Shown piece after piece: positions 49,936 through 59,485 of a stretch of DNA of 64,000 nucleotides. How positions within the stretch are numbered: the stretch's first letter is position 1; each line of letters opens with the position of its first letter. The translations under genes were made by a program, and so were the position numbers. Under the pieces are notes generated by a model. It worked only from the letters and a program-made list of their open reading frames with translations. It did not search any database and was not told where the DNA came from. This stretch comes from Carpediemonas membranifera (Eukaryota > Fornicata): positions 1 to 64,000 of the forward strand of contig JAHDYR010000011.1 in assembly GCA_019828565.1 (NCBI GenBank). The letters are read 5' to 3'.

Positions 49936-50250
49936 TCATAAACTTATCATATGCCATACTCGGCATATTCGTGGGCGTGGGAGACGCTTTACAAGTGTGC
50001 ACTTTAGATGGCGCTGGGCCTCAATGAGGTCGCCATCTTTAATTCCCAGTTCATAGGCGAATCGATCGCCATAAAGCGTGAAAGTGGTGTTCTTGTTAGT
50101 GTTGGTCTTCTTGCAGAATGCATCAATTACTTTCTTCACGGGAGCGCTTTCGCGAATATTGAAGTGCAGTTCGTTGTCTGTTAGTCCGCGAACCCTAACC
50201 TGAATCTTCTTGCCATCCTTGGCAGCAGAATCCTGTCGGTTTTCTTCCAT
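49936..50250 (-). CDS. SUMO-like ubiquitin-fold protein lacking the C-terminal diglycine
   Basis: The start is ATG 50250 (MEENRQDSAAKDG), since the codon before it is TTG. A short charged N-terminal tail precedes one ubiquitin-fold domain at about 15-83: KIQVRVRGLTDNELHFNIRE, VKKVIDAFCKKTN, TFTLYGDRF, YELGIKDGDLIEAQ. The order and wording match SUMO (the KV.V.D...HF.I pattern and the final DGD-x-IE strand). SUMO normally ends in Gly-Gly a few residues later, exposed by proteolysis and needed for conjugation. Here the tail reads RHLKCTLVKRLPRPRICRVW and has no Gly-Gly. It could be a non-conjugated SUMO-like domain (Rad60/NIP45 SLD type), a diverged paralogue, or a gene whose last exon I have missed. 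Confidence 0.75.
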   Translation of the reverse strand: MEENRQDSAAKDGKKIQVRVRGLTDNELHFNIRESAPVKKVIDAFCKKTNTNKNTTFTLYGDRFAYELGIKDGDLIEAQRHLKCTLVKRLPRPRICRVWHMISL

Positions 50251-50497
50251 CAAAATTCTTGTTCCTGCATGGAGTCAGTGCAGTTTTAACTGTTCCATTT
50301 ATGAGCCAACTCACGAAAAGGGTAAGGAGCGGGTTGGGTGCAGTTTCAACCAACCATTTACATTCATGACTCTTTTAAGCATATCAGTTTAACGCGCTCA
50401 TATGAGCAAACCTCGAAATGCTGCACACAAGTCCTTTCCATGCACTCAACCGCCATGCAGCACGGAACATCATATTTAAAACAACAACAGCAGTACT
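50251..50497. other. intergenic region
   Basis: About 250 bp between the SUMO-like start and the lipase stop. Two similar CAGTTTTAAC/CAGTTTCAACC-type segments (50279-50290 and 50341-50352) occur upstream of the SUMO-like gene. No gene. Confidence 0.3.
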
Positions 50498-51416
50498 CTA
50501 GCACACGCAGGTCGACGTGTGGATGCCAAAGTAGTGAGTGTGGCAGTGTACTGCAAACTCAGGGTGCTTGAGCCAGTTGGCCTTCGTGTTGCTGCAGGTC
50601 GGGTCCTCGCCAGATCCATCGCATGTCCGGAAGTCAGTAAAGGCCTCATTGTACCAGATCTCACGGGGTGAGTGGTGGTAGTGCCCGACCATGTGCTTCT
50701 CAGCAGGTACGTGGCTATGTAAATGAAGGATTGAGTAGTACAAACGGGACAAGGTCAGCGTAGTGGACAACGCGGTAGTGGTAGTCGACTGTCCGGTCAA
50801 CTAGGTTCTTGAAGGCGCTATCGCCCACACGAGGCTCGCCGAACGTGTAAGTACCGAGGGGAAGGGAGTGGCTCACGACGCCTGACGTGCGGAGGTCCAC
50901 AGCGCACAGAGTAGCCATCGCACCGCCAAGGGAGTGGCCGGTGACGTGCACGTTGGTGATGCCGCCCTTGTGGATGAGCTGGGAGACCTCCTGGTGGATC
51001 TCGTTTCGGACTGATTTGTATGCCTTGGCAAATCCGCGGTGCACCTTAGTGTCAGGCCACTCGTGGTACGTCTCCTGCCAGGCCTCGAAGTTCTCTACCC
51101 AGTTAATCGTGTCCTCAGTGCCGCGGAAGGCAATGTGGAGCGTCTTGCCGTTGGCAGTGGACTCCGTGAGAATGGCAAGGAAGATGTCGGTGTGCTTGTT
51201 CACGATGTAGTGATGGTAATCGATATCATGCAGTCTCTTGCACGTAGGGCAAGTCCAGTTGTCGATCTCAGATGCCTTCCCGCAATATGCGACGCATGAA
51301 AGCTCCATTGAGTGGCGCGCAAGCTCAGGAGAGTAGGAAGCATCAAGGTCACTGGAATTGATGTTGTAAGCGAATGCAAGTGCTGCGAAAAGAGTCAAAA
51401 CAGCTAAAACACGCAT
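50498..51416 (-). CDS. secreted class 3 (fungal-type) lipase, two exons
   Basis: Exon 1 is 51416-50746 and exon 2 is 50714-50498, giving 295 residues. A signal peptide lies at about 1-16 (MRVLAVLTLFAALAFA). Class 3 lipase landmarks: LHIAFRGTEDTINWVENF (oxyanion region), VHRGFAKAY, nucleophile elbow VTGHSLGGAMATL (Ser162), YTFGEPRVGD, catalytic Asp221 in VVHYADLVP, and catalytic His238 in GHYHHSPREIWY. The last of these is read only after removing the 31-nt intron, whose in-frame TAG would otherwise cut the protein after the Asp. Several Cys residues fit a disulfide-bonded secreted enzyme. Expected to hydrolyse acyl esters outside the cell or in a digestive vacuole. Confidence 0.93.
50715..50745 (-). 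other. lipase intron, 31 nt
   Basis: Starts GTTTGTACTA and ends ATTTACATAG. Splicing joins GTCCC to CCACGTACC, giving DLVP|HVPAEKH and restoring the catalytic His block HSPREIWY. 5' site GTTTGT, 3' motif TTACATAG. Confidence 0.93.
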
Positions 51417-51886
51417 CGGAAGGTGGAGAATATCGTTGGCAAACTATCTGACAACTGAGGAAAGTAGGACTGAGCAATCTGCAGAATCCAAAATCTGATA
51501 GCGTAGTTACGAGATTGTATCTGAGAAGACATAGTCAATGACCACTATGACCTTCATGTGCTCATATCCGGACCCATTCGGCCCAGGTCCTGATCAAATA
51601 TTGCGGGGTCTGCTGCATGCGACCCTGGATAGAATATTGGCATAGTGGTTGACTCAGATATATTGCTCGCACTGATCCCTTCACTGCTATCTGTCTCAAG
51701 CAGTTGTTGATTGTAAGTAGTAAGTAGTTGGTTCGGATGGACGGAAGGGAATACTCGCCTCAGCGCCATGGAAAAGTGCAATTGCTGGCCGCTTGCCAAG
51801 GCAGACGCTGCTTGACCCAAGCCGTGCTCGCGACTCGGCGACTGACGGAACGAATTGACTGCGCATCACAACGAAGGCATTCAGGG

Positions 51887-53644
51887 ATGCCTGTGACGTT
51901 TTCCGATCCCAAATGCATAGAACAGTCCATTGTTGTTGCATATCAGTTCTCGTTGGTTGCATCGGCTCATATTCCCGACGATATCAGCTCTTTGCTTCTC
52001 CAAGCGTACTCCGAGCACTTTGATGAGTACATGCCCACTTTTCCTGATATGGCAGGACCTATAGCTGATTCTCCCGAGGAATCACGTCGGCATCTTCTTT
52101 CCTTGCTCGCTAAAATTCCAGCGCTCCATCGCTCAGGCCAAGAGTGCATCGACTGCGCCCGTTCAATCCTCGCGGAGCTGCCACAGCCCAGGAAGAGCGT
52201 CGAGCCCGTGGAAAATGAGTCTATTCCGCTGGCACTGCACACCCTCCTCCAGGGAACGCTGTGGGCCGTGATGATGGCGGGCGGCGCCAACCCAGACCTC
52301 GCTGTCGACGATGAGAACGACGTTTCCTCTGAATACTCCGAGGATTGGTCCGACATCTCCCACTCTAACGCTGACTACGGCCACGGCCACGATGACCCTG
52401 CCTCCACCGACCAGCGGGACATACCCACACCCGAGCCTGCCGATGTCCAGGTGGATGGGGCCGTCACAGAGCCCAGCACATACGAGGAGGCTGTATTCCG
52501 GCTCCCCCTGCCCGACACCCGTCCCTGGTGGTTCCTCTGCAAACAAGTGTTCCAGTCCCTCGAGGCGGCTGAGGCTGAGGGTGACGTGCTACTTACAGAG
52601 GACGAGCAGCTTTGTGTCTGCCGCACATTTCGCCAGCGGTCTTTTATCCACCTCGCTGACGAGGCCGACCCAGTTTTTTATTTCTTGCGGGTTCCCCCGG
52701 TGGACAGAGTTTTCTCAGTCACCGGCATGACATTTATAATTGTAACTCTCGCGGGTACATACGGGGTTGGGGCTAATGAGGTCGACGAGCTTGGCATGAC
52801 TGGCGATTTCATCCCAAACCCAACCCGCCTCACCTTCCCCGCCTGCCCCATGGTCGCCGAGCACGAGGCCAGCCTGCCCCCCTGGGAGAAACATCGGCTA
52901 GTGGCCACGGTGGCGCTCTCAGAATACTGTACTTTCATCCTCACTCCTGTATGTCTGATCGTCGCCGGGGCCGACATTCAATGGTACACGGGTCCGGTAG
53001 AAGACGACTGCGTCTTCAACCCCGTGCCAATTCCACTTAACTCAAAGATTGAGTCAATCGTATCTCGAGATTTCCTGTTGATGCTTTCAATTTTGCGAAT
53101 GAGTTCGAAAGGACACCCTCACCATCGAATACTGATCAGTGGTGACAACGAACATGGCCAGCTGGCGCTAGGACACCAGAATGAGATGACTGGCCTCGTC
53201 ATGCTGCCGTTCAGGGCCCAAACTGTGATAGCTCAGGCCGAGTTCAATGTATTTGTTACATCCAGACATGTAATGTTCTCCGGACTAGTACCAGAGTTTA
53301 TTGAGCGGTCCGGCTTCCTTCCCGGCCATCCTGCCGGTACTGTTTGCTCAACAGCCACTCCGCTAACCTTCCCCGTCCAAATTCGGGGATTTATGTGTTA
53401 TGGCGAGTATATGTGCCTTATAACTGATGCCGAGACTACCCTATGTATTGAGCGTGGTACACAGCGGTACACACTCCCCTTTGAGGCAATTGCCGCCTCA
53501 TTCACCACTGGTCGGTTCTTCAGGAACATGTCGGGCGGATGGTTCGTTATCGTTGGGGTAGAGGACGGTGAGCCGTTGCTGGAACCGTGCCGCCGGCCTC
53601 CCTTTGCTTGTGCGGTCGTTCCTGTCGTCACGGAGGCCGGGTAA
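51887..53644 (+). CDS. RCC1-like repeat protein
   Basis: 585 codons from ATG 51887 (MPVTFSDPKCIEQS). A longer in-frame start exists at ATG 51737, but the added 50 residues are basic and unlike the rest. The N-terminal half is acidic and partly disordered. The C-terminal half has RCC1-type blades: LAGTYGVGANEVDELGMTGD with a following P-x-x-L-x-FP, ILISGDNEHGQLALGHQNEM, and weaker blades after VFVTSRHVMFSG and FMCYGEYMCLITD. Fewer than seven blades are clear. It is probably an alpha-tubulin-suppressor-like RCC1 protein rather than the Ran exchange factor. No intron or membrane segment is seen. Confidence 0.65.
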   Translation: MPVTFSDPKCIEQSIVVAYQFSLVASAHIPDDISSLLLQAYSEHFDEYMPTFPDMAGPIADSPEESRRHLLSLLAKIPALHRSGQECIDCARSILAELPQPRKSVEPVENESIPLALHTLLQGTLWAVMMAGGANPDLAVDDENDVSSEYSEDWSDISHSNADYGHGHDDPASTDQRDIPTPEPADVQVDGAVTEPSTYEEAVFRLPLPDTRPWWFLCKQVFQSLEAAEAEGDVLLTEDEQLCVCRTFRQRSFIHLADEADPVFYFLRVPPVDRVFSVTGMTFIIVTLAGTYGVGANEVDELGMTGDFIPNPTRLTFPACPMVAEHEASLPPWEKHRLVATVALSEYCTFILTPVCLIVAGADIQWYTGPVEDDCVFNPVPIPLNSKIESIVSRDFLLMLSILRMSSKGHPHHRILISGDNEHGQLALGHQNEMTGLVMLPFRAQTVIAQAEFNVFVTSRHVMFSGLVPEFIERSGFLPGHPAGTVCSTATPLTFPVQIRGFMCYGEYMCLITDAETTLCIERGTQRYTLPFEAIAASFTTGRFFRNMSGGWFVIVGVEDGEPLLEPCRRPPFACAVVPVVTEAG

Positions 53645-53824
53645 ACTGCTCATGGGCCTTGAACCTTGGATATAGGCTCAGTCAGACTGGGAGTTGAAGG
53701 AATGGCTTAAGCCTCTATTTATGCCGTTGGTTGGTGTCAAAGATGGTCAACGGGGGTCAATTTTTCTCAAAATTGGCATTTTCGACAAGTAGGCTCCACG
53801 ATCTGACAGTGAAGATTCGGCAAG

Positions 53825-54628
53825 ATGCAGCCAAAACCACGAACAACGGCAGAATTAGCATTATTTCTGTCGCAAAATCACACTGCATCCGAGATTGCTG
53901 GAATGCTTTCGATGCGGAAGCGGGATGTCAAACAGCTTCTCCGATGTGCACAACAGGAGGAAAATATCCAGTATCTGAACGTAGTGATCCCTCAACCAGC
54001 TCTTGTGGATAAGAAGAAGCGTCCTCCAGCAAAAGTGGCTCCTATAGTATCTTTTGAGAATGCGCCAGAATACCGCAACAGATACGGCGTGCTGATTGAC
54101 TCTGCGCGGAGTCAGCTGACACACGATGAGTCTCTGCAGATCCTAGACGAGCTCGAGTCCATCCCGCCCTCTGCAGAGAACAGCTTCGTTGCTTACTCGC
54201 ACCGCACCCCGCGCGGTGGCTCTTTCGCTCCGGCCATTAACGAAGGGGCTGGGTCTCAGTCGTTCTCGGAGTATGCAGACGACGAGTACTCGGACAAGGG
54301 GTCGATCTCCGCCTCGTCTGATGAGGAGAGTGCCAGTGAGTTTGACAGGGACAGCCGCAGAAGACAAGACTCGCCCGAGTCGTCCTTTGACATGTCCAAG
54401 GTCACTTTCGAGCACGTTGAGGCTGCCCCGTCGATGCTGTTGACTGTTCCAGAGTCTAACAATGACCGTAGCCGCGCTAGCACTGGGCGATCGGCAGGTA
54501 AGACTGTCACCCTCAACGGGGTCTGGTCGGTCAAGCAGATTCCGACGTGGCGGTGGGATCTTCGGATACGAGCGAAGATCAACAGATTCGTGAAGAAAGT
54601 AGTTGACAAGCTGCTCGGATTGGACTAG
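53825..54628 (+). CDS. hypothetical protein with N-terminal HTH-like motif
   Basis: 267 codons from ATG 53825. Residues 8-40 (TTAELALFLSQNHTASEIAG then MLSMRKRDVKQLL) look like a helix-turn-helix of the 'ASEIA..L' type. The middle is acidic and Ser-rich (SDEESASEFDRDSRR). The C-terminus is a short basic amphipathic helix (RAKINRFVKKVVDKLLGLD). It could be a DNA-binding or membrane-associated regulator. No family recognised. It converges on the secreted repeat gene with 86 bp between stop codons. Confidence 0.55.
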   Translation: MQPKPRTTAELALFLSQNHTASEIAGMLSMRKRDVKQLLRCAQQEENIQYLNVVIPQPALVDKKKRPPAKVAPIVSFENAPEYRNRYGVLIDSARSQLTHDESLQILDELESIPPSAENSFVAYSHRTPRGGSFAPAINEGAGSQSFSEYADDEYSDKGSISASSDEESASEFDRDSRRRQDSPESSFDMSKVTFEHVEAAPSMLLTVPESNNDRSRASTGRSAGKTVTLNGVWSVKQIPTWRWDLRIRAKINRFVKKVVDKLLGLD

Positions 54629-54714
54629 GCCCTGCCCCATTGTTTGCTTAGCTTCTTATTCGTCTGTTGGACGACGATATGTGTCATAAAGACCGAAACA
54701 CTGTTTATTCTTGC

Positions 54715-57700
54715 CTACAACAGAACGATCTTCACAAGCTTGGCAACATCGATGCCAACACCGAACACATTCTCTGATTCAACATCGTCAATGAGGTCGA
54801 TAACGTCATCAGCAATGTCGACACCGTGGATGACAATCTTGACAAGCTTCTCCCACCATGACAGTGAGGCGCCTGAGATCTCGGCAGCGAGCTTGAGAAT
54901 CAACTCAGCAATCTCCTCGACGTCGCAGTCGCTGATGAGCTTCTCCATCTGATCCATCGCCTGTGCGAGGTCGTGGACGCAGTCCTTGTAGCCATGGCTC
55001 CTGAGTGCTCTGTACGCTTCCATAAAGTCGTTCCAGACAACCTCGCCGTCGTGCTTGCACTGGTGGACGTTGGGCAGGATCATGTTGAGGCCCTGGACGG
55101 CGCCGCTGAGGAGGAGGCACCACTTATCGTCCTCGCAGTGGGTGTCGAGGTCGGACTTGACAATAGACATGATCGAGCCGAGGGTCTGGCCGAAGGCGGC
55201 GTAGTCACCAGACTTGAAGCTGGTGGAGGCAAGTTGGAGGTCCTCGAAGATGTTGATGCCAGCGACGAGGATCTTGAGGTCACCAGTGATACCTTCAGTC
55301 TTGCCGAGCTTGAAGAGCTTGGCGAAGTTGTTGAGGTCGTCCTCGAGGTGGGGGATGAGGCAGGTCTTGGTGGCGGAGGCGACGTCCTCGAGGCCGAGGT
55401 TGAATGCCTTGAAGGCGGCGTCCCACTTCTCTTCCTCGATGTACTTGACGCCCTGCTCGAACGCGGTCATGGCCTGCTCGAGGGTCGAGGCGCAGGGAGC
55501 GAAGTCAATGATAGCCTCGCTGACCGCAGAGAGAATTCCCTCAGCGAACTTGCAGCCGCGGGAGGTGCAGCCGATGGAACGGAGAGCAGAGACGACGTTG
55601 CCGATGTTCTTGCCCATGTCAGTGATGTCGCCCTTCTCGTACGACTTGTAGGCGTCGTCGATGTCGTCAAAGAGGTCGAGGCCGCCAACGAGGATCTTGA
55701 CGATGCCCTCAGCCTCGGAGACCTTGGAGCCCTTGATGTGAGAGGCCTCCTGGTCGAAGAGCTCGGCGAGCTGGGTCAGGTGGCAGGCAGAGACGCCCTG
55801 GGAGATCTCATGGAGGCCGTTGCCGAAGTCATCGATGGTGCGGGACCAGTGGCCGGCCTTGGCAGAGGCGATACCGTCCTCAAAGGCGTTGAATGCGGAG
55901 TCGAAGTCAGACTCGCACGTCTCGAGGTCGGGCAGGACGATGTTGAGGGCCTGGAGGAGGCCGACGACGAGCTGGCAGCCCTCGGACTTGCAGGAGGCTC
56001 CGCGGATCTGGGAGAGGAAGTCACCGATAGCCAGACCGGCACCGGCGAAGTCGTGGTTGGCGAGGTCCTCAGAGGCCTTGTAGACATCGTCGTAGATGTC
56101 GACGCCCTTGACAATGAGCTTGGCGTACTTGCCGATGCCAGAGACGTCCGCCTTGGTGAGGTGGGACGCCTCTGTCTGGATCAGCTGGGCGAGCTCGGGC
56201 AGTTCGCAGTCCTGGACGGCAGCACCGAACTTGTCGAGGCCGGTGGCGACGTCCTGGATGCCAGTAGCGATGTGGCCGCCAGTGATGGTGGTGAAGCCGG
56301 TCTTGATGTCGTCGTAGCCGTCCTCGAGGTCCTTAGAGCACTTGGATAGGTCGGGGAAAAAGATGTTGGCGCCCTCGAGGATACCCTCGATGACGATGCA
56401 AGCCTCGGAAGTGCAAGAAGAGGCGCGGAGCTCAGCAACGATTGTACCGCAAAGAGTGCCGAACTTGACGTAGTCGTGTGCATCAAGGGCCTTGACAGCG
56501 TCGTAGATGTAGTTAGCAAGGTCGACATCGTTGACAATAACCTTGACGTCGTCGGAGAGCACGTGAATGTCAGCGCCAAAGATCTGCTGGGCCTCAGTGA
56601 CGATGAGCTTGGACAGATCGATGAAACCGCAGTCGTTGGCAGCGTTGCCGAGGGTACGGAGGCCCGTGCCGAACGCGGAGACGGCCTCCTGGTACTGGGA
56701 GCGGTCCCAGAGGGCGGCGGCGTTGTGGAGCTGGGTGCCGGCCTTCTCGATGTCGCCAACGCACGGGGTGAGGTCCTTAGCGATAAAGTCGAGCACGCGG
56801 AGGACACCGGCGGCGGTCTGGCAGGCGGTAGTGGAGCACTTGATGAGGGGCAGGAGGTATCCGACAAGGGTGGCGACGTCGGAGGCAAAGGCGTCAGTGG
56901 CGCCGGCCTCCCAGTCCTGGTGCATCTTCTCGAGGGTATGGGCGATGTTCTGGCCGTCAATGTAGAGCTCGACGCCCTTGTTGACGTCAACAGAGGCAGT
57001 CTTGAGGAGAGCGGCGAACTGGGTGAAGACCTGGTCGAGATCGCCCAGATCACAGTCAGAGATGCCGGTGGCGATCTCGTCGAAGGCCGTGGCGAGGTAC
57101 TTGGCGGCGTTCTCGTAGTCGTGCTTCTTCCAGGCAGCCGAGAAGGTCTCAAACTGCTTGTAAATGGTCAGGCCGTCGTTGAGGCATGTCTCAACCTCAG
57201 CAGCGGTAGCGGCGGTCTCCTGGACGATCTTGTTGAGGGTCTTCAGGACGTCCTGGACCTGCTTGCAGGTGTTGTTGGTGCAAGTGATGAGCTGGAGGAG
57301 GTAGCCGGTCAGGGTGGAGAAGTCGGCGGCAAAGTCCTTGATGTCGTCGTTAGTCCAATCCTGCTCGAGCTTCTCGACCACGGCGAAAATGTTCTTGCCG
57401 TCCACATAGATGGCAACGCCCTCCTTGAGGTCAACGGAAGCAGTCTTGAGGACAGCAGCGATCTGAGTGAAGATCTGATCAACGTCCTTGAGGTCGCAGT
57501 CGGAGATGGTCGTGGAAAGGGTGGTGAACACGTGAGCGAGGTCGGTGGCGGCGTTCTGGTAGTCCTTGGACTTCCAGGCATCAGCGAAGGTTACGAAATG
57601 ATCGTAGACATTGTCAATGTCCTGAACGCATGTCTTGATCGACTCGGAAGCACCAAAGTCGGTCAGAACCTTCTCGAGAGCCGCCGTGATCTTGTCGGCA

Positions 57701-57801
57701 TCGATAGCACCGATCCTGCCGGTGTCAATGCCAGATTTCTGGGCGAATACGTTAACAACGAGAACTGCTGCCAAAATAAACAAGGCAAACGCGATTCTCA
57801 T
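54715..57801 (-). CDS. large secreted protein of about seven Cys-containing helical repeats
   Basis: 1,028 codons. A signal peptide lies at about 1-21 (MRIAFALFILAAVLVVNVFA). The rest is about seven degenerate repeats of 130-150 residues. Each has a first helix pair with a conserved Cys (TCVQDIDNVYDHFVTFADAW, CLNDGLTIYKQFETFSAAWK, CSKDLEDGYDDIKTGF), then AWKxxDYxxAAxxL, then a second Cys in a SDCDL-type turn (ISDCDLKDVDQIFTQIA, VQDCELPELAQLIQTEASHL). A 'DIxDDxY/DGKNI' helix follows, and a closing C-x4-6-C pair (TCTNNTC, KCSTTAC, SCTSEAC, SCKSEGC, GCTSRGC). No membrane anchor or enzyme motif. The regular Cys pattern suggests disulfide-stapled helical bundles outside the cell. I do not know its function. 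Confidence 0.8.
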   Translation of the reverse strand: MRIAFALFILAAVLVVNVFAQKSGIDTGRIGAIDADKITAALEKVLTDFGASESIKTCVQDIDNVYDHFVTFADAWKSKDYQNAATDLAHVFTTLSTTISDCDLKDVDQIFTQIAAVLKTASVDLKEGVAIYVDGKNIFAVVEKLEQDWTNDDIKDFAADFSTLTGYLLQLITCTNNTCKQVQDVLKTLNKIVQETAATAAEVETCLNDGLTIYKQFETFSAAWKKHDYENAAKYLATAFDEIATGISDCDLGDLDQVFTQFAALLKTASVDVNKGVELYIDGQNIAHTLEKMHQDWEAGATDAFASDVATLVGYLLPLIKCSTTACQTAAGVLRVLDFIAKDLTPCVGDIEKAGTQLHNAAALWDRSQYQEAVSAFGTGLRTLGNAANDCGFIDLSKLIVTEAQQIFGADIHVLSDDVKVIVNDVDLANYIYDAVKALDAHDYVKFGTLCGTIVAELRASSCTSEACIVIEGILEGANIFFPDLSKCSKDLEDGYDDIKTGFTTITGGHIATGIQDVATGLDKFGAAVQDCELPELAQLIQTEASHLTKADVSGIGKYAKLIVKGVDIYDDVYKASEDLANHDFAGAGLAIGDFLSQIRGASCKSEGCQLVVGLLQALNIVLPDLETCESDFDSAFNAFEDGIASAKAGHWSRTIDDFGNGLHEISQGVSACHLTQLAELFDQEASHIKGSKVSEAEGIVKILVGGLDLFDDIDDAYKSYEKGDITDMGKNIGNVVSALRSIGCTSRGCKFAEGILSAVSEAIIDFAPCASTLEQAMTAFEQGVKYIEEEKWDAAFKAFNLGLEDVASATKTCLIPHLEDDLNNFAKLFKLGKTEGITGDLKILVAGINIFEDLQLASTSFKSGDYAAFGQTLGSIMSIVKSDLDTHCEDDKWCLLLSGAVQGLNMILPNVHQCKHDGEVVWNDFMEAYRALRSHGYKDCVHDLAQAMDQMEKLISDCDVEEIAELILKLAAEISGASLSWWEKLVKIVIHGVDIADDVIDLIDDVESENVFGVGIDVAKLVKIVLL

Positions 57802-57982
57802 TGTAATATCGTCGGAAAGATTGTGGATAGGATAAACTGCGAAAGAAATAATTTGACTCGATCAAACAGACCCGATGCAGAAACGACCCGCCTATACTAG
57901 AGGCGGACCCTGAAAGTCATCCCAAGTTTTGATTTTATTTCGATCTCCTCATCGAATGATCAAATAATTACGACCGAGTTGA

Positions 57983-59485
57983 TCACATGACGCTCATGGA
58001 CGCCGTATACGGGTCTAGCATCAGCCCGCCCCTGGTCCTGACGTTGAAGAACGACTTGAGGTCCTTCTTCGGCGCCTTTCTCAGCCCCGCCCCCAGGTCT
58101 AGGGGCAGGCTGTCCGGGGTCATCATCCGGGGCTGCTTCTGGGCCCCAAACAGCGACCAGACCCTGATAGTCCCGTCACTGCTGCCCGAGGCGACCCTCT
58201 TGCCGTCAGACCCGAGGAACATGACCCGACCCCCGTGGGTGGCGACCACCCCCACCTGCTTGATGGCCGATGGGCCCTGGAATATGTCGAACTCCCATCG
58301 AGTCACGCTGTTCGACGAGAAACCGTGGCCGACACACAGAGCGTTCGTCCGCTCGGACCAGGCGATGGAGCAGAGCTGGGAGCGGGTGGCGACCTCGGCC
58401 AGCATCGCTCCAGTCCGGACGTCCCAGATCCGCAGCTTGCCGTCAGACGACCCGCCGCCTGTGGCAAGGTAGTGGGGCGAAGCATGTGACCATGCAAAGG
58501 CCTTCACCGCAGCCTTGTGGCCGACCAGCTTGACCGGCTCGGCCTGGGGCGTGACGTGGGGCGACCTCCACACAAACACTCGGGCGTCGTTCCCCCCCGT
58601 GGCCAGATAGGACCCGTCCTCCGACCACCGGACGCCACACACCTCGGCGTCGTGTGCGCGGGCCTCGTGAAGGAGGATATCCGAAGTCATCAGGTCGCTG
58701 GCGTTCACTAGACGCTTGGTCATGCGGGCGGCTAGGACAATCATGCGATTAACATTGAACGTAAATACAACTCCTCGACGGGTGCCCACCGAGAGGACCT
58801 TGGAGCACGGTCTGAAGCTGAGCGAGGGGATGCGGCCGCAATTGAGCTGGGTGCGGAAGAGGAGTGTGTGGGTCGACACGCTGAGCAGGCATAGGGTCGA
58901 CAGGGACGTCGCCACGGCAATGTACTGGCCGTCCTTGCTCGCTGCGACTGCCGTGACTGCCTCGAGTCGCCTGTGGTGGGGCGGGGGGACGCTGGGGAGG
59001 AGGCGGATGGCGACCTTGCTCAGCCCGTCCTCAGACAGCACGGTGACGCACTGGTCGTGGCCGATGACGAAGTTGCCCGCCGCCCAGTCGACGACGTTCA
59101 AGTAGTAGTCATCCACAATCGTCAGGTTCCTGAACGTGCTCGTCGCCGTCACGTTGTCTGCGCCCTGGGCGGCCATGCCCACCGTGGTGAGTGGGTGGCG
59201 GGGGTTCTGGGGGACTTGCAGCGTCCTTGCTCGTATGGTTGTGTTAAGAGAAGTAGGGCTGTTGGCGTCTTCGAGGCCGGCGATTGATTGGATGAGCGAG
59301 GCTTCATAGGAAGGAAGCTCGGCGCCGTCAGTTTCTTCATTGCGTGCAAAGGAAGCTATTGGAGTGTAAGATTGGCGAATCGTCTTTGTTAATGGCGCTC
59401 GAGGAGAATTAAAGGATGAGAGGTTTGATATCATGAGTTTGGATGGGCGCTGCGATTGAGAAAACCTTAAGCTAGCATGGAACAT
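57983..59485 (-). CDS. Cdc20/Cdh1-family WD40 activator of the APC/C
   Basis: 500 codons. A disordered N-terminus of about 125 residues is followed by the WD40 propeller, opening with YYLNVVDWAAGNFVIGHDQC, the family hallmark. Later blades have the Cdc20-specific wording HKAAVKAFAWSHASPHYLAT, GGSSDGKLRIWDVRTG, SQLCSIAWSERTNALCVGHG and SSDGTIRVWSL. Cdc20/Cdh1 recruit substrates to the anaphase-promoting complex and control mitotic exit. The usual C-box (DR-[FY]-I-P-x-R) and the terminal Ile-Arg tail are not evident. The protein ends in TASMSVM. That may mean a diverged APC/C contact or a meiosis-specific or specialised paralogue. Confidence 0.85.
   Translation of the reverse strand: MFHASLRFSQSQRPSKLMISNLSSFNSPRAPLTKTIRQSYTPIASFARNEETDGAELPSYEASLIQSIAGLEDANSPTSLNTTIRARTLQVPQNPRHPLTTVGMAAQGADNVTATSTFRNLTIVDDYYLNVVDWAAGNFVIGHDQCVTVLSEDGLSKVAIRLLPSVPPPHHRRLEAVTAVAASKDGQYIAVATSLSTLCLLSVSTHTLLFRTQLNCGRIPSLSFRPCSKVLSVGTRRGVVFTFNVNRMIVLAARMTKRLVNASDLMTSDILLHEARAHDAEVCGVRWSEDGSYLATGGNDARVFVWRSPHVTPQAEPVKLVGHKAAVKAFAWSHASPHYLATGGGSSDGKLRIWDVRTGAMLAEVATRSQLCSIAWSERTNALCVGHGFSSNSVTRWEFDIFQGPSAIKQVGVVATHGGRVMFLGSDGKRVASGSSDGTIRVWSLFGAQKQPRMMTPDSLPLDLGAGLRKAPKKDLKSFFNVRTRGGLMLDPYTASMSVM

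Noticed and set aside
54973-57900. Two long plus-strand open frames (54973-56349 and 56476-57900) opposite the secreted repeat gene
   Set aside because: They are Val/Gly/Glu-rich mirror frames of a GC-rich repetitive gene. The minus strand has a signal peptide and patterned Cys repeats, so that strand is coding.
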